Source of the DNA: Erodium maritimum
Taxonomy: Eukaryota > Streptophyta > Magnoliopsida > Geraniales > Geraniaceae
Reading direction: 5' to 3'
NCBI GenBank assembly: GCA_963921825.1
Contig: OY997596.1
Location: 9,057,001-9,121,000 of the forward strand
Length of the DNA: 64,000 bases
The notes below the pieces were generated by a model. That model did not search any database and had not been told where the DNA came from. It saw nothing but the letters and a program-made list of their open reading frames with translations. This document shows, piece by piece, positions 12,151 through 24,214 of this stretch. The first letter of the stretch is position 1. Each line of letters begins with the position of its first letter. The position numbers and the translations under genes were made by a program.

Positions 12151-13240
12151 GAATTCACACCGGTTTTAGGTGTTGGCCTCCGGAGTTTTCTTCTTCATTG
12201 TAGATTTCCTTCTTGAGGTGATGTCGGTGGAACCTCTCTCGAGTCGTTAGTGGTGGCTAGTGTCGGTTATGGTCGTGGGACGCGCCTCTTCATCCACACA
12301 GGTGTTGATCGTTATTGTTCTAGTCTAGTCGTTGTTGGTAGTTCGTTTGGTCGTATAGCGTCTCTTTTCCGATCTAGTCGTGGGGCGTGTTTCATCTTCG
12401 ACCCCGGTGTTGATCGTCATGGATATGATTGTCCGTTGTGGTGTTGGTTCTGGTATTTCTTCACTTCTACTTAAGTTTGTGACCCATCTTTGTCCCTTGA
12501 TCGTTAGCTGCTTGGTTTTCAATTGCTTCCTTTCCATTCGTGGTTAGGACTTGTCTGTTTATAGTGTTTGTCGTCGGCAAGTAGTTTGGCCATTATACCT
12601 TTTAGTTGTTACCTTCAGTTTTTCGCCTTTGGGGTTAAATAAGTCCGATGGGTTTTACCCGTTGATCTATCTCTCTCGTTTACGGTATTGGTCGCCGACT
12701 AGTCATTGTCTATCTTCCTATCTGTGTGACATGTTGATGGTTCTGATGAGACAGGGTGTTCTACTTTCGTAGGTAATCGTTGAGTTTATGCTTGTACCGT
12801 TCATGCTTTATGGTTGGAATATTTGGGCTTCAGACCTTTTTTTTCTTATGCACGTCATGGTTGTAAAATCCAGGTCATAGGCCTTCTTTATATTTACTTG
12901 CTTATGGCTTAATGGTTGTAAAATCTGGTTATTTAGACCTTTGTTCTGGCTAGCTCCCTTGTTGGGTACCTGAGGTTCCTATCATATGAATGCTCTTTCT
13001 TTGTACTTCTTCGATCCTTTGAGGATCAGTTTGTGGTTGTTGGTTCCACTTTCAGGCCTATTCAGACCTTTTTCATTGTTGTTTACCCTTGTTGAGATTG
13101 TCACGAGAATGAGCTATCATGCCAACGCTCGAGTCTGTTTCATGTTGATTGGTTTCATTTTCAGGTTTGTAGCTAGACCTTCTCGTACTCGTATTTTACC
13201 TCATGAGAGGGTTTTAATTTAGATTTGCATTGATGATCAA
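12151..13240 (+). mobile_element. LINE-derived retroposon, copy A
   Basis: This stretch has no intact coding frame. It shares recurring phrases with the copies at 34890-35935, 36228-36660 and 46811-51412: TGGTTGTAAAATC followed by TTTAGACCTT, and GGTTCCTATCAT.TGAATGCTC. The 3' end, TTGATGATCAAAAAG followed by an A-rich stretch, corresponds to the TGATAAAAA ends of the other copies. No reverse transcriptase is present, so it would be a non-autonomous or truncated LINE copy. The left edge is approximate and no target duplication was found. Confidence 0.55.
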
Positions 13241-14384
13241 AAAGTAAAAATAAAAAATAATCTACCTTGTTGTCATATACAATTCCATGATAACATAAAT
13301 TGTAGCCAAGTTGAACTATTCCATGATAACTTAAATATTGACCAAGTAGTGTTAGGGGCATGTCCATCGTTCATGTTTTTTGAGAAGTTGGATCCTGACC
13401 CGTACCTGAAGCCGCAGGCTACGAGCCTTTGAAGTGAGACAAGTGTGAGGCGTAGGACCCACAAGCACCCCACCCGTAGCGACGCACCCTAACTAGGGCT
13501 GGGCAAAAATCCGCCCGTAACCGTAAACCGACCGAAACCGATCGTACCCGTCACCGGAAAACCCGGAACCGGCATTACCACGGCCAGAGCCGGTCTGAAA
13601 ATTGCCAAACCGGTGTGGTAAATGGGTTTGACCGGTTCTGATGCAAGAGAACCGGTGGTGAACCGGCCGGCCGCCACTGTTCACGGATCTGGGCTGGCCC
13701 TTCACTTGCGTTCGGCCCACATGCGTGAAGGCTTGTGTCAGCAGCACCTGAGACCCATCCACGCAGGCCCGAATCCCTGCTCTCTTCATCTGGACCGTCC
13801 GAATTTGGTAATCAACCACAGCTGTTGATTTACATGGTTAGAGGCATTGAATGCTCTCTGACCTACCTCTCTCCCTCACTCAAATTGCGCAGACCAAACT
13901 ATCGAAACCCTAGCCTCACGCACGCGATTTTCTCTCCGACTCCGACCCCTCCTTCCCTTCTCTCTCTCTTCTCATCGTCCCAAAACGCAAAAACGCTGCC
14001 GATTTGTGTCAGCTTTCACTTCCATCTCCCCTTTCTCTCGACAAACACCAGTCCCCAACGACTCTTTGAGTCCTCTCTCTTCTTTCCGTCCACGTATTTG
14101 AGCCGCCATGGCTCTTTGGTCCTATCAGACTCCACAATACCATCTTGGGACTCATCTGGAGCATTTAATGCGGAGGAGGAGCTAGAGGTCTCGAGGAGAG
14201 GATAAAAGGGCTGGAAGTCGAAGAGGAAGGGAGAAGAAACTCATATTCAGAAGGTATACAGTTTTGATCTAACCTATCTTCATATCTTTCAATTTCATTA
14301 ATCAAGTTCAACATATCTAACATATGCTTCCTTCCTTGTAGTGTATGCTTGCTTAACAGTTAACACCACATAGAGCCGTAGAAC

Positions 14385-17300
14385 ATGCGGAAGCGGAAGG
14401 AGATGGAGGCTTCAAAATCGAAGGGAAAGGTATATATTCGTATCCCTAGTTAGTTTTTACTTGTTATCTTTTATGAAATTATGAGCATGATTATCTGTTT
14501 TGAAGAATGAAATTGATTTATAATCTTAAATGTGTTTTGAACTGTTTAATTTTGATTAATGCTAGAATTGGTTGAGTCTAGTATTTAATATGATCTGTTT
14601 AGTACTTAATAGTTAATATGAACTACATACTTGTGAATTATTGGTTGAGTTTAGTACTTGTTTTGTTTGTAAATGTAAATGAGTTAATTTTCTATGAAAT
14701 GATTTTTGTTTATTTGACTTGTAAATTAGTTATTGACTTGTTTTCATTTTTTTCATTTCATTTGAAGATGATTACTGATATGTTTTAATTTGGTTATCAT
14801 TTCATTTTAAGATGAATAATGATATGTTTTAAAAATTAAAATGAGTTTGTGTTTTATGAACATTCAAAAGTTTAAGTTGATTAAGAAGTTAATTTAAGTT
14901 GATGAAAATGAGTAGTTGTTTTTTTCATTTCATTTTAAGATGATTACTATCTGTTTTGAGTTTGTTTTTCATTTTATTTTAAGATGATTAAGGACTTGTT
15001 TTGTTTGTAAATTAGTTAAGGTTTATAAAATTATCATTTTTTAAATCTGTTTTTTTAAAACTGTTTTTGTAATATGTTTTTTGTTCATTTGAAGTTATCT
15101 TTCATTACTTAAACTCGGGCCCGGCCCTACCCTCGATTTCTCTTTTATTTGTCAATGTTAATGTTTTAATCCAAACATATAATAGAAAGATGTATTTTTA
15201 GTTAAACATGTAAAGGAAATTTATTATTCGATATATTTTTAGTAAAAAATGATTATGTATGAACTTTTTAACTTAAATTGTATAATTTATTTTTATGATG
15301 CTTGTCTTATATGCATGTATAAATGCATCTGACATGTTTTGGGATCAACAAATATAATGTCAAAATAAGATTGTAGGACAAATTTGGTTTAGTTGAGAAT
15401 TTATATAATTAAGTAATTACAAATTTTGCTATAGAGAGAGTTGTGCCCTGAGAATTAGATATAATTTCATTTTTAGTAATATTATGCACAGTATGTTCTA
15501 ATATTTCTATTATAGATACCTTATTGTGTTTTTAGTTTTTATTTAATCATTTGTTATACATTCCTATTTAAATTAAGATTTCAAATTAACTATAAGTATT
15601 GGTAACAAGTGATGAATAATAAAAGTGGAAATAAGACATCTTCCAACAACACTCAAATAAATATTCTTTTTGTTTACTAAGTTAATCAAATTGTTGAAAT
15701 ATCAACTCTTGATGTTTTTATAAAAGACATCTTCTACTAGTTGTTAATTTAGTGCATGAATGAATTGTGAAATGCTATGAACTGATTTGTGTTGCTTTGT
15801 CAAAATGCGTGATTACTATCTGTTTTGAGTTTGTTTTTCATTTTATTTTAAGATGATTAAGGACTTGTTTTGTTTGTGAATGAGTTAAGGTTTATGAAAT
15901 TATCATTTTTTTAAATCTGTTTTTTTTAATCTGTTTTTGTAATATGTTTTTTGTTCATTTGAAATTATCTTTCATTACTTAAACTAATATGCTTTGATTT
16001 GTAGTATGACTAATCTGTTTTATTAATTCTTCTACTAGTTGTTAATTTAGTGCATGAATGAATTGTGAAATGTTATGAGCTGATTTGTGTTGCTTTGTCA
16101 AAATGCATGATTACTATCTGTTTTGAGTTTGTTTTTCATTTTATTTTAAGATGATTAAGGACTTGTTTTGTTTGTGAATGAGTTAAGGTTTATGAAATTA
16201 TCATTTTTTTAAATCTGTTTTTTTTAATCTGTTTTTGTAATATGTTTTTTGTTCATTTGAAATTATCTTTCATTACTTAAACTAATATGCTTTGATTTGT
16301 AGTATGACTGATCTGTTTTATTAATTCTTCTACTAGTTGTTAATTTAGTGCATGTATGAATTGTGAAATGTTATGAACTGATTTGTGTTGCTTTGTCAAA
16401 ATGTTAAGTGATTCATGTTTGTCACTGTTGATCAGATTTGTTATCAAGTTTAAACTTGACTGAACTAGTAATGTATGTTTGACTTGATTTAAACTATCTT
16501 GATGCATGATTCAAGTTTAGTTTAAAAAATATTAGATGAGTAAATTGATTCATGTTTAGTTTAAAAAATATTAAATGAGTTAGTTGATTCATGTTTAGTT
16601 TAAAAGTGATTCTTACTGTTTTTTTAAAATTGTAATGCATGAATAACTGTTTTGAACCATTAATATTTAATACTATGATCTGTTTTTTTAAATGTAATGC
16701 ATGAATAAGTTGAAAGTAATAATTTTTAAATGTGCTGTTATTTTTTTTAATCTTAGGACTTACTGATTTTTTATTTCTTCTTACAAGGGACTGTTTGTTA
16801 ACTCTATCACTCAATCGGGGCAAGGATCTAGAGCTGGAACAGTAGCTGCAGATTTGGAATGTAGGAAGGATGCAACCGTTGTAGCTGTGGTAGGTGGTAA
16901 GGATGCAGCAGCAGCTGCATCCTCAGGTATACCAAACTCTAAGTGCACATCAATTGTTTGGGACGATTTTGATAGAGTTAATGTGGAGGGTAAGTGGATG
17001 GCTTTTTGTAAGTATTGTCCCAAGTCTTATAATGCTGACCCAAACAATGGAACTAGTACTTTAAGGAACCATATTCCAAAATGTCCCAACAACCCTAAAT
17101 CTACAATAGATTAGACTCAAACCAAATTGAACTTTGCGCCTGATGGTCAAGTTGTACCTTGGCAGTTCGATCAACAAGTTTGTCGAAATGCCTTGACCAA
17201 AATGATCATTATGCATGAGTTACCCTTGAGGTTTGTAGAGTATGAGTGGTTTAGGGAGTTTTGTAAGGCCTTGTGTCCAATGTTTTTTTGTCCATTCTAG

Positions 17301-19012
17301 GAACACTTATCAAAAGGATGTTTTTAAATTATATGAGTCTGAAAAACTCAAGTTACATGAGTTTTTTAAAACGTCTACCCCTAGGATTTCATTGACCACA
17401 GATACTTGGACAAGTGGCCAGCAAATCAATTACTTGTGCCTCACAGCACATTTTATTGATGATTCATGGGTCTTGCATAAAAGACTTCTAAATTTCGTCC
17501 CAATAACTTCCCACAAAGGGGAGGATATTGGGAGAAATTTGGAGACTTGTTTGAATTCTTGGGGGATAGATAGGATCATGTGTGTCACTGTTGATAATGC
17601 TAGTCCTAATAAAGATGTCATAGAATACTTGCGTGTCCAACTTAGTAACAATATGTTGGGTCATCATGTATTAGATGGTAAACACATGCATATGAGATGT
17701 CTAGCACATATATTGAACCTGATTGTTAGTAAAGGGCTTGAGGAAGTGGGGAAGTCAGTAGATAAGATCAGATTTGTTATCAAGTTTATAAGGAGTTCCC
17801 CTTTGAGAATAGACCGGTTCAAAACAGCTTGTGACCTAGCTAAATATCAGACCACTAGGCTGTTGAGTTTAGATGTAGCAACTAGGTGGAATTCTACGTT
17901 CTTGATGCTTGATTCTACTGTTTGTTTGGAGAAAGCTTTTCCCATCTACTATAATTTAGACCCGAGTCTTATTGTTGAAATGGAATCAAGGATTTGGAAG
18001 CCGGATGGGTCAGTTTTAGGGAGGCTTAGTCACCTAGATTGGGGACAAATCAAATCGATTATGGGTTACTTAGAGCTGTATTTTTTTGCAACTGCCCGTA
18101 TATCAGGTTCTATTTATGCAACATCAAACATGATATTGGATGAAATATCAGACATTGACACTTTTATAAAAGATGGGTTGAGTAGTGATAATGTTAGTAT
18201 GAGAAATGTTTCCTTTAATATGAGTTCAAAGTTTAATAAGTATTTCGGGGATTTGGGGATGTTAAACATGTTTACATTCCTATCAACAGTTTTTGATCCC
18301 CGAAAGAAATTGAACTATGTTAATTACTTAATAAAGGAAATATACTCTGCTGAACATTCTGCCATTTTAATACCATGTGTCAAAATGTCTCTCAATGACA
18401 TTTTTGAGCAGTATGCAAGAGAATACGGTGCTGGTACAAGTGGTGTGCCAACACAGACGGACTGTTCCACGAGTGTTGGTGAGAGACCCTCCAAGCACCG
18501 TAAATTTGAAAAATATAAGTTGTTGTTGGATTCCTCGGAAGTTGAAGTTGCATCTGAATTGGAGAGGTATCTAAATGAGAAGGCAACACAAGATTTTAAA
18601 GGTTTCAATATCTTGACTTGGTGGGCTGGAAATGCTCATAGGTACCCAATTATTTCTAGGATTGCTAGGGATATTTTAGCAATTCCAAGTACTTCGGTGC
18701 CTAGTGAGTGTATTTTCAGTGCGGGCAGTAGGGTACTTGATGCATTTAGGAGTTCCTTGAGCACTAGGATGGTACAAGCACTCTTGTGTACTCAAGATTG
18801 GTTGAAGGGTACTCCGGAAGCCATATCTTTTGGGGCTTTGGTGAAAGAGATGGAACTAATGCAAGCAGCAGATGATGGTATAAAACATTATCGAATTATT
18901 GTTTCTTTTACATTACACTTCCATTTATTGTCTTTTTCTCACTTGAGTGCATAATTTAATTGTAGAAATTGAGGGTATATCGACTTCAATAGGGGCTCCT
19001 ACTCTAATGTAA
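14385..19012 (+). pseudogene. hAT transposase gene (BED zinc finger, hATC), two lesions
   Basis: Proposed exons are 14385-14429, 16788-18877 and 18966-19012, all with GT-AG junctions in compatible phases. Exon 1 encodes a short basic N-terminus (MRKRKEMEASKSKGK), possibly a nuclear signal. Exon 2 encodes a BED-type zinc finger near 16950-17075 (WDDFDRV.VEGKWMAFCKYC...LRNHIPKC), the RNase H-like core with TTDTWTSGQQ and VTVDNASPNKD, and the C-terminal hATC dimerisation region (WWAGNAHRYPIISRIARDIL, PSTSVPSECIFSAGSRV). Exon 3 adds EIEGISTSIGAPTLM and a stop. There are two lesions: an in-frame TAG at 17112-17114, and one extra T in the T-run near 17282-17290 that shifts the frame. The exons sum to one base over a multiple of three, consistent with that extra T; without the lesions the product would be about 726 residues. 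The closest described relatives are plant RICESLEEPER/Ac-type hAT transposases. Confidence 0.88.
14942..16406 (+). repeat. Three tandem 298-bp units in the hAT intron, first one interrupted
   Basis: GATTACTATCTGTTTTGAG recurs at 14942, 15811 and 16109. The second and third units are 298 bp and nearly identical. The first unit matches up to about 15111 (CATTACTTAAACT) and resumes at 15731 (CTTCTACTAG), with about 0.57 kb of extra DNA between. The array lies wholly in the first intron of the transposase gene. Confidence 0.85.
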
Positions 19013-19644
19013 TGTCACATCTTCAAATTGGTAATATTTTAATTAATGTTTCTATTTTTGTCATATTTCTTTGCTTTGATTACTTTAGTTATCATGTATT
19101 AATCATTTATTTGTTGTTGGCAGGTACTATTAATTTTGAAGACAACTTTTGATTTTGGAGACTTTTGCCAGCCTTGAAGACCATTTTTGATGTAATAGGT
19201 TGAGTAGCATTTCTACTATGTAAACTGTTTTTTGGAAACTTGTAGTGAAATGTATTTTGTTGTACAAAACTAGTGTCTAGTACTGTTGTAAAACTATGGT
19301 CAGGTTGATTAATATGAGCCTATGAGGTATTAGTTCTAGGAATCGAATGTGTTTGTGTTGAATGTATCCTTGAGTTGAGCAGGTTTGATATAATAGTTCT
19401 GTTTGGAAGGGAAAAAGCCAGGTTTTTTGTTCTAATTCGTAAGGCCCAATCGAAAGCCCAATGGGCCTAGTGGGCTGGTTATAAACCGAAACCGGCCGTA
19501 ACCGGGACTGGTTGGCTTTCAGGTTGTCCCTTTAAACCGATGCCGGTGTTGGTTACAGATTTTGGCTACCCGGTCCTCCCGGTTTGGTTACCATAAATTG
19601 GAAACAGTGCCGGGGCCCGGCCGATACCCACCCCTAACCCTAAC

Positions 19645-20194
19645 ACCCAATCGGGGTGCCGAAGTCAGATCCTCTCCCTTTGACTAATCTCTCTGTGACG
19701 CGGGCCTTACAAAAAAAATACAGTCGAGGTTGAAGAAGCACAATTTTTTTATCTTTTGTTTTTCATTTTTTTTATCTTTTTTAATTTTTTAATTTTCTAT
19801 ATTTTTTTTATCATTATTTGTTTTATCATAATTTTTAAATTATTCATTAATTTTTTTCTTCTATATTTATTAATTATATTTTCATTTTTAATAAATAAGT
19901 ATTATTTTTTGTCAAATCCTTTTAATTTTATTTCTTTAATTAGTATAATTATTTAATTTTCTAAATATTTTAAAACTCTCTTACTAATTTTGTTAATTTT
20001 CATGAATCTTTTTTCTAATTTATCAAAATTTTCTTATATGTTTTTTAATTAATTTTGTTTACGAGTACAGAATTTAATAACAATGATTTTTTTGATACAA
20101 AAGTCATAAAACTAATATTTTAACTTTGGGCATCTCTTCAGACATCTCTACACTGTAGAATTTTTCAATTTAGCTTCGAAGCCTCACAAATACA
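19645..20194. other. T-rich low-complexity intergenic stretch
   Basis: From about 19740 to 20050 the plus strand is almost only T and A, with short TTTTTTATC and TTTAATTT runs. The open frame there is a product of base composition. No gene was seen. Confidence 0.6.
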
Positions 20195-20203
20195 ATATTT
20201 TAT

Positions 20204-20608
20204 GGGATAATTGTCAAAACATGCACTTATGTTTCGTCCACAAACGAAATAGTGCACAATGTTTTGTCCACTTCGTCTGACTACCCTTATGAATCGTCCA
20301 CACACTTATGTCAGTAAAATTAACAGAATATTCGAATCTGTAGCCTCACGTGCTATCATGTGCTTGTTTCTGAAAAAAAAATTGGACGAAATTACCCTAA
20401 CAATCCTCAGCCACTCATTTTTTGGACGAAATTCTTATTTTTGAATTTCAAACCAAAAGGGCAAAATTGTCAATTCAGGTTCTGCTGTTACACTTTTCTA
20501 ACAGAAGTGCGTGGACGATTCATAAGGGTTGCCAGACGACGTGGACAAAACATTGTGCACTATTTCGTTTGTGGACGAAACATAAGTGCACGTTTTGACA
20601 ATTATTCC
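20204..20608. mobile_element. Long-TIR MITE, Mutator-like
   Basis: The first ~120 bases (starting GGGATAATTGTCAAAACATG) and the reverse complement of the last ~120 bases (starting GGAATAATTGTCAAAACGTG) are nearly the same, including CGTCCACAAACGAAATAGTG. The flanks ATATTTTAT (20195-20203) and TTATTTTAT (20609-20617) match at 8 of 9 positions, which fits a 9-bp Mutator-type duplication. There is no coding capacity. The element would form a long hairpin if transcribed. Confidence 0.82.
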
Positions 20609-20617
20609 TTATTTTAT

Positions 20618-21342
20618 TAGAGGCTTCAGCTTAGACATCTCTGCTAACACCCCATAACTGTATATGCTCTTAACCAGAATAATTCTATATTTTTATGCAC
20701 AAAACTACCTAATGTCTTCTCTTGTTAGACGATGTGATATTAAATCGACTCAACTTAACATCTTATCTATTAATTTGTCTGTTAATGTTGAGTTATATTT
20801 AAGCATTCACATCCTATATATGATGGGCTGGTGTTGGGCTGACGATATATGTGTAGTAGAGCTGCAAGTGGTAGCTGTTAGTTGACGGCCTAGGTCCGGT
20901 ACCGCTCCATGGACCAATAGTGTAAGGTCACTTTCTGTATTAATATTTTCAATTCGGCAATATTTAATGTTATTAAATTCTGAATGGGTTATGTGATAGG
21001 TTGTGGTGTTGTCACATGTTTCACATGTGGTTATCCATTGAATTTTTCTTTCTTTTTTGGATTTCGGATTTAATTGTGTTTGGTTGGGCATTAACTTTTT
21101 TTTTTTTTGAATTTTGTAATTGATGAAAGTTAATATTTTTATGTGGACATGTTTCAAATCAGATTAAATGAAGAATAGCCTAATTCTTAAGTTGTATATT
21201 TTATTTTATTTTTGACCTAATAAAAACTATTTTTAAAATGTAATAAATTTGTATATTGTTTTAAATTTAAGGACAGTATTTAATTAAAGAAATATTGAAG
21301 TTTGTGTACGGTGTATTGTAGAGTTGAACGTATCTTCTTCTC
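20618..21342. other. AT-rich intergenic stretch, no gene seen
   Basis: Short open frames on both strands lack recognisable motifs. The right end runs into a T-run (about 21343-21352) that looks like the poly(A) tail of a minus-strand LINE. Confidence 0.45.
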
Positions 21343-22190
21343 TTTTTTTTTTACCAAAATATGCAAATTTTATTAATAATAATAATAAAAGAGAGACATT
21401 ACAAAGTAGGATCCCAGAAGGTTTCTGAAAAAATAACTCTTAGACAATATGATTGAGCACCTCGATAGAAGGAGACGTGGCGGTTCCTTTACAACAGTTA
21501 AGTCCGGAGAAGGAGTTGCCGTTAAGGGATAGCCCGTGGAAAGATATCCTTCTTAAACCACCGCCTCGTAAGACACGACCTTCCATTCGTAAACCTATTG
21601 TTGTATACAACACTAGGTCGAAAACCCGATCTTTGAGTTGAGAACGTGCCTTACAGACCGCGCCTCATGTGTCGGATATGTGGACATATGTTGGTGAGAC
21701 TACCAAGGCTCATGTGGATGTCAAGGAAAAGGCTTTTGATGATCCTACTCTGACTTCAGAAGGAGAGGAGTGGACCGAAGACGACGGTTGATTTCCTTTG
21801 TTCTTCCTTATTTGTTTTGTGTAATTTTCGTCCTTTGCTTAAGGCTTTGCCTTTTAGTTCCCGTTGTTGGGGCTCCTTTGTAAGCGTGGTTTGGTCTCTA
21901 ACCGCTAGGTCTTTTCTCCTTGAAAAGGTCTCTTTTAAAATAAATTTTCGAGCTTATATAAAAAAAGACAATATGACTGTTCTAAACTGTTTTGAAATAA
22001 CCACATAGGCATACAGAAGGGGGGTTGTGGAAATGACGAAACTGACGAGTATTGTTCAAGGTATTGCATAAACGCTACATGATTCCATGTGAGGTGCGAC
22101 CAAACCTGAACTCCTTAGTAGAGGGAGGAATGACTTTCACGAGGGACCCATCATTAGTTGAACCTGGCTTAGTTTTTCAAATGTTGGAAT
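21343..22190 (-). mobile_element. Probable LINE 3' end, minus strand, interrupted
   Basis: A T-run at about 21343-21352 is followed by ATGCAAATTTTATTAATAATAAT. On the minus strand this reads as an AATAAAATTTGCAT end with a poly(A) tail, typical of plant L1 elements. The body reads towards higher coordinates and is split by a second, plus-strand LINE end (21456-21965). The upper limit is uncertain and no domain was recognised with confidence. Confidence 0.4.
21456..21965 (+). mobile_element. 5'-truncated LINE copy with target duplication
   Basis: About 510 bp ends in TTTTAAAATAAATTTTCGAGC and a short poly(A). It is flanked by AGACAATATGATTG (21442-21455) and AGACAATATGACTG (21966-21979), a 14-bp duplication with one mismatch. 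The 5' part has a short open frame (about 21453-21641) ending in YNTRSKTRSLS that I do not recognise. The 3' end resembles that of the copy ending at 42976. Confidence 0.8.
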
Positions 22191-22199
22191 TAAAATTTA

Positions 22200-22498
22200 T
22201 TTTCTTTTTCTTTTTTTGAGCATATAAGAGAATCTTTATTAATAAAAAAATCAAGATGTACAAACGAAAGCGGGACGATAAGACCGAAAACAATACCGAA
22301 ACTAAAATGGAAAGTAAAAGGGTAAGACAGAAGTCATGACCCGTAGGTACTGACGCTATCCCTATAATGGTGGAAAATCTCCATGCGGATGGATACTCAA
22401 CTACTGCTCACAATAATCATTTCCTAACTCGACCTGAAAGTGCTCGTTTTATAACGGGTAACAAGGGAGAACAGATGTCAAGTTTGTACCGACCTTGG
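22200..22498 (-). mobile_element. Probable LINE 3' end, minus strand
   Basis: The minus strand ends AATAAAGATTCTCTTATATGC followed by an A-rich tail (a T-rich run at about 22199-22220 on the plus strand). This is an L1-like 3' end. The copia LTR starts at 22499, so this fragment is cut at or near that junction. No coding domain was seen. Confidence 0.4.
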
Positions 22499-24137
22499 TG
22501 TTGGGTCTCGTTGGATGGTATGAACAAATAATTGCAGTGGAAAATAACTCATGAGACCATGCCATGGAAAAACTACTAAGTTAGAAACACAAGAGAATAA
22601 ATAAAATCATGGTTTCCTTACCAAGTTAAGAAGACCAAGTAAGGAATGGTCGATATTAAGTCTCCAAGAAACCTACGTATCCACTTGGGAATCAAAGCCA
22701 CGTAGTTCTTCTTATGAGGACTGAAGAACACCAAAAATTGAGAGAACCCTTGTTGGCCGAAATTGTAGATAGATAGGGAGAAGTTTTTGTTCCTATTTGT
22801 GTCTTGTGTTTGTTATGTTTGACAAGGATGACTTAAACAAGAAAATCCTTTTAAAATAATAAACAAAGAGTATAGGGCAAGAAAGGTGTAAAACATGGTG
22901 TAAATAGGACCAGTATGGTGGTAAGCATGATGTAGAATGATGGGAGCTGGTGAAGAATCACCACCACCTTAATCCATTCTTTCTTAATTAGAAATTAATT
23001 AATTAAGGCTTAATTAATTAGTTTCATGGCTTTTGGTGGCATGGGCCTCGTGGGTGATGGCTCGTGGCCATTCCAGACGAGGTACCATGACACCCTCATC
23101 ACCTCCACGCCTTTTATAACGGAAATGTACAACATTATCCGACGCGATCAATCCCAATAATTCAATCCTTGTCTCGATTCGTTATGTCCTAAATACTTAC
23201 GGGCACATTACCCAAAACCCAGTTTTGGTCATATCCCGAGACAACTCCTTTTTTGGCCATTCTCCGTAAATGTGTTAGTGAGTTTCATCCTCCGGTGTAA
23301 CCCTTAGGTTTATGCAAGTCTGTAGATCAACATAAAGTCTCATTTTACTTTATCCTACATAAGTGGCAACTAACGAGACTTTAGTATTTCCTGACACTAC
23401 ATAACGAATCGACATGTCGATTCTAACTGTTTGTCGTCTATGTCACTATCCTTTTATCACTGATAACCTAATTGAGATAAGGCATAAAACCGTCATTCTT
23501 ATTATTATTAATCATTGTTCCATGATATGTGAGATGACTGAATATATGATACCCAATATCATTTGCATGGCCATGTTATTCTCTCAGTCACTCTCGATCA
23601 AGCGGCCGAGAACCGATATCTTTCATATACCTCAGTATGAGGGATAAATCCCTTAGCCGTCTTTCATGTCGCTCATGTAGTCCGTCCCCAAGCCAACTTT
23701 AGCCATTATAGAAACCCTATCACAAGAAACGTTGGGCTCAGGTCAAACTCAGTTGTTTATTGCATAGTAAGCACAAAGACTCCTTGGTCTAAGGATACAT
23801 GACAAACTCCGAAAATGAATATGTTCATGACTTGATCTATGGAAAATATTCATGTCAGGTTGTCCAATACCATTTCTCGCATGATATATAGGATTAGACT
23901 CCGGAATCTCATTCCATCTTTCATACTAGTCTATTCTAGTGAAGCTTTATCAACTAGGGACCCATCGAGTATGATCTATCTCGATATATTGTTATAGTCT
24001 CATGGTGGCATAGATTATAACACACATCGATATATTACTCCAACACATAAGTAATATAAAGTCGCTTTTATTTTATTGCTAAAGATGATATATACATATA
24101 GATGTTTACGATTGAACTACGGGAACTAAGACTAACA
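22499..24137 (-). repeat. 3' LTR of copia element
   Basis: On the minus strand the LTR starts TGTTAGTCTTAGTTCC directly after the purine tract AAGTGGGAGAT and ends GAGACCCAACA, so it has TG...CA ends in a TGTT..AACA inverted repeat. It is about 1639 bp. No second copy of this LTR is present in the window. Confidence 0.8.
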
Positions 24138-24214
24138 ATCTCCCACTTACCCTAGTTCTAATCTAAACTTCAATCTATTCCCATTGACCTTACATGCCTC
24201 TCGTGTTTAGGCAA

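Larger units (their letters stand above)
13494..19636 (+). mobile_element. Full-length hAT transposon (Ac/Tag1-like), 6143 bp
   Basis: The termini are TAGGGCTGGGCA and, at the other end, TACCCACCCCTA, giving imperfect 12-bp inverted repeats. Identical 8-bp target duplications, ACCCTAAC, lie at 13486-13493 and 19637-19644. Subterminal regions are rich in AACCGGT/ACCGGTT motifs, possible transposase sites. Inside is one plus-strand transposase gene with three exons and a 2.36-kb first intron. The perfect duplication suggests a fairly recent insertion, but the transposase has two coding lesions, so this copy would not make full-length protein. Confidence 0.93.
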
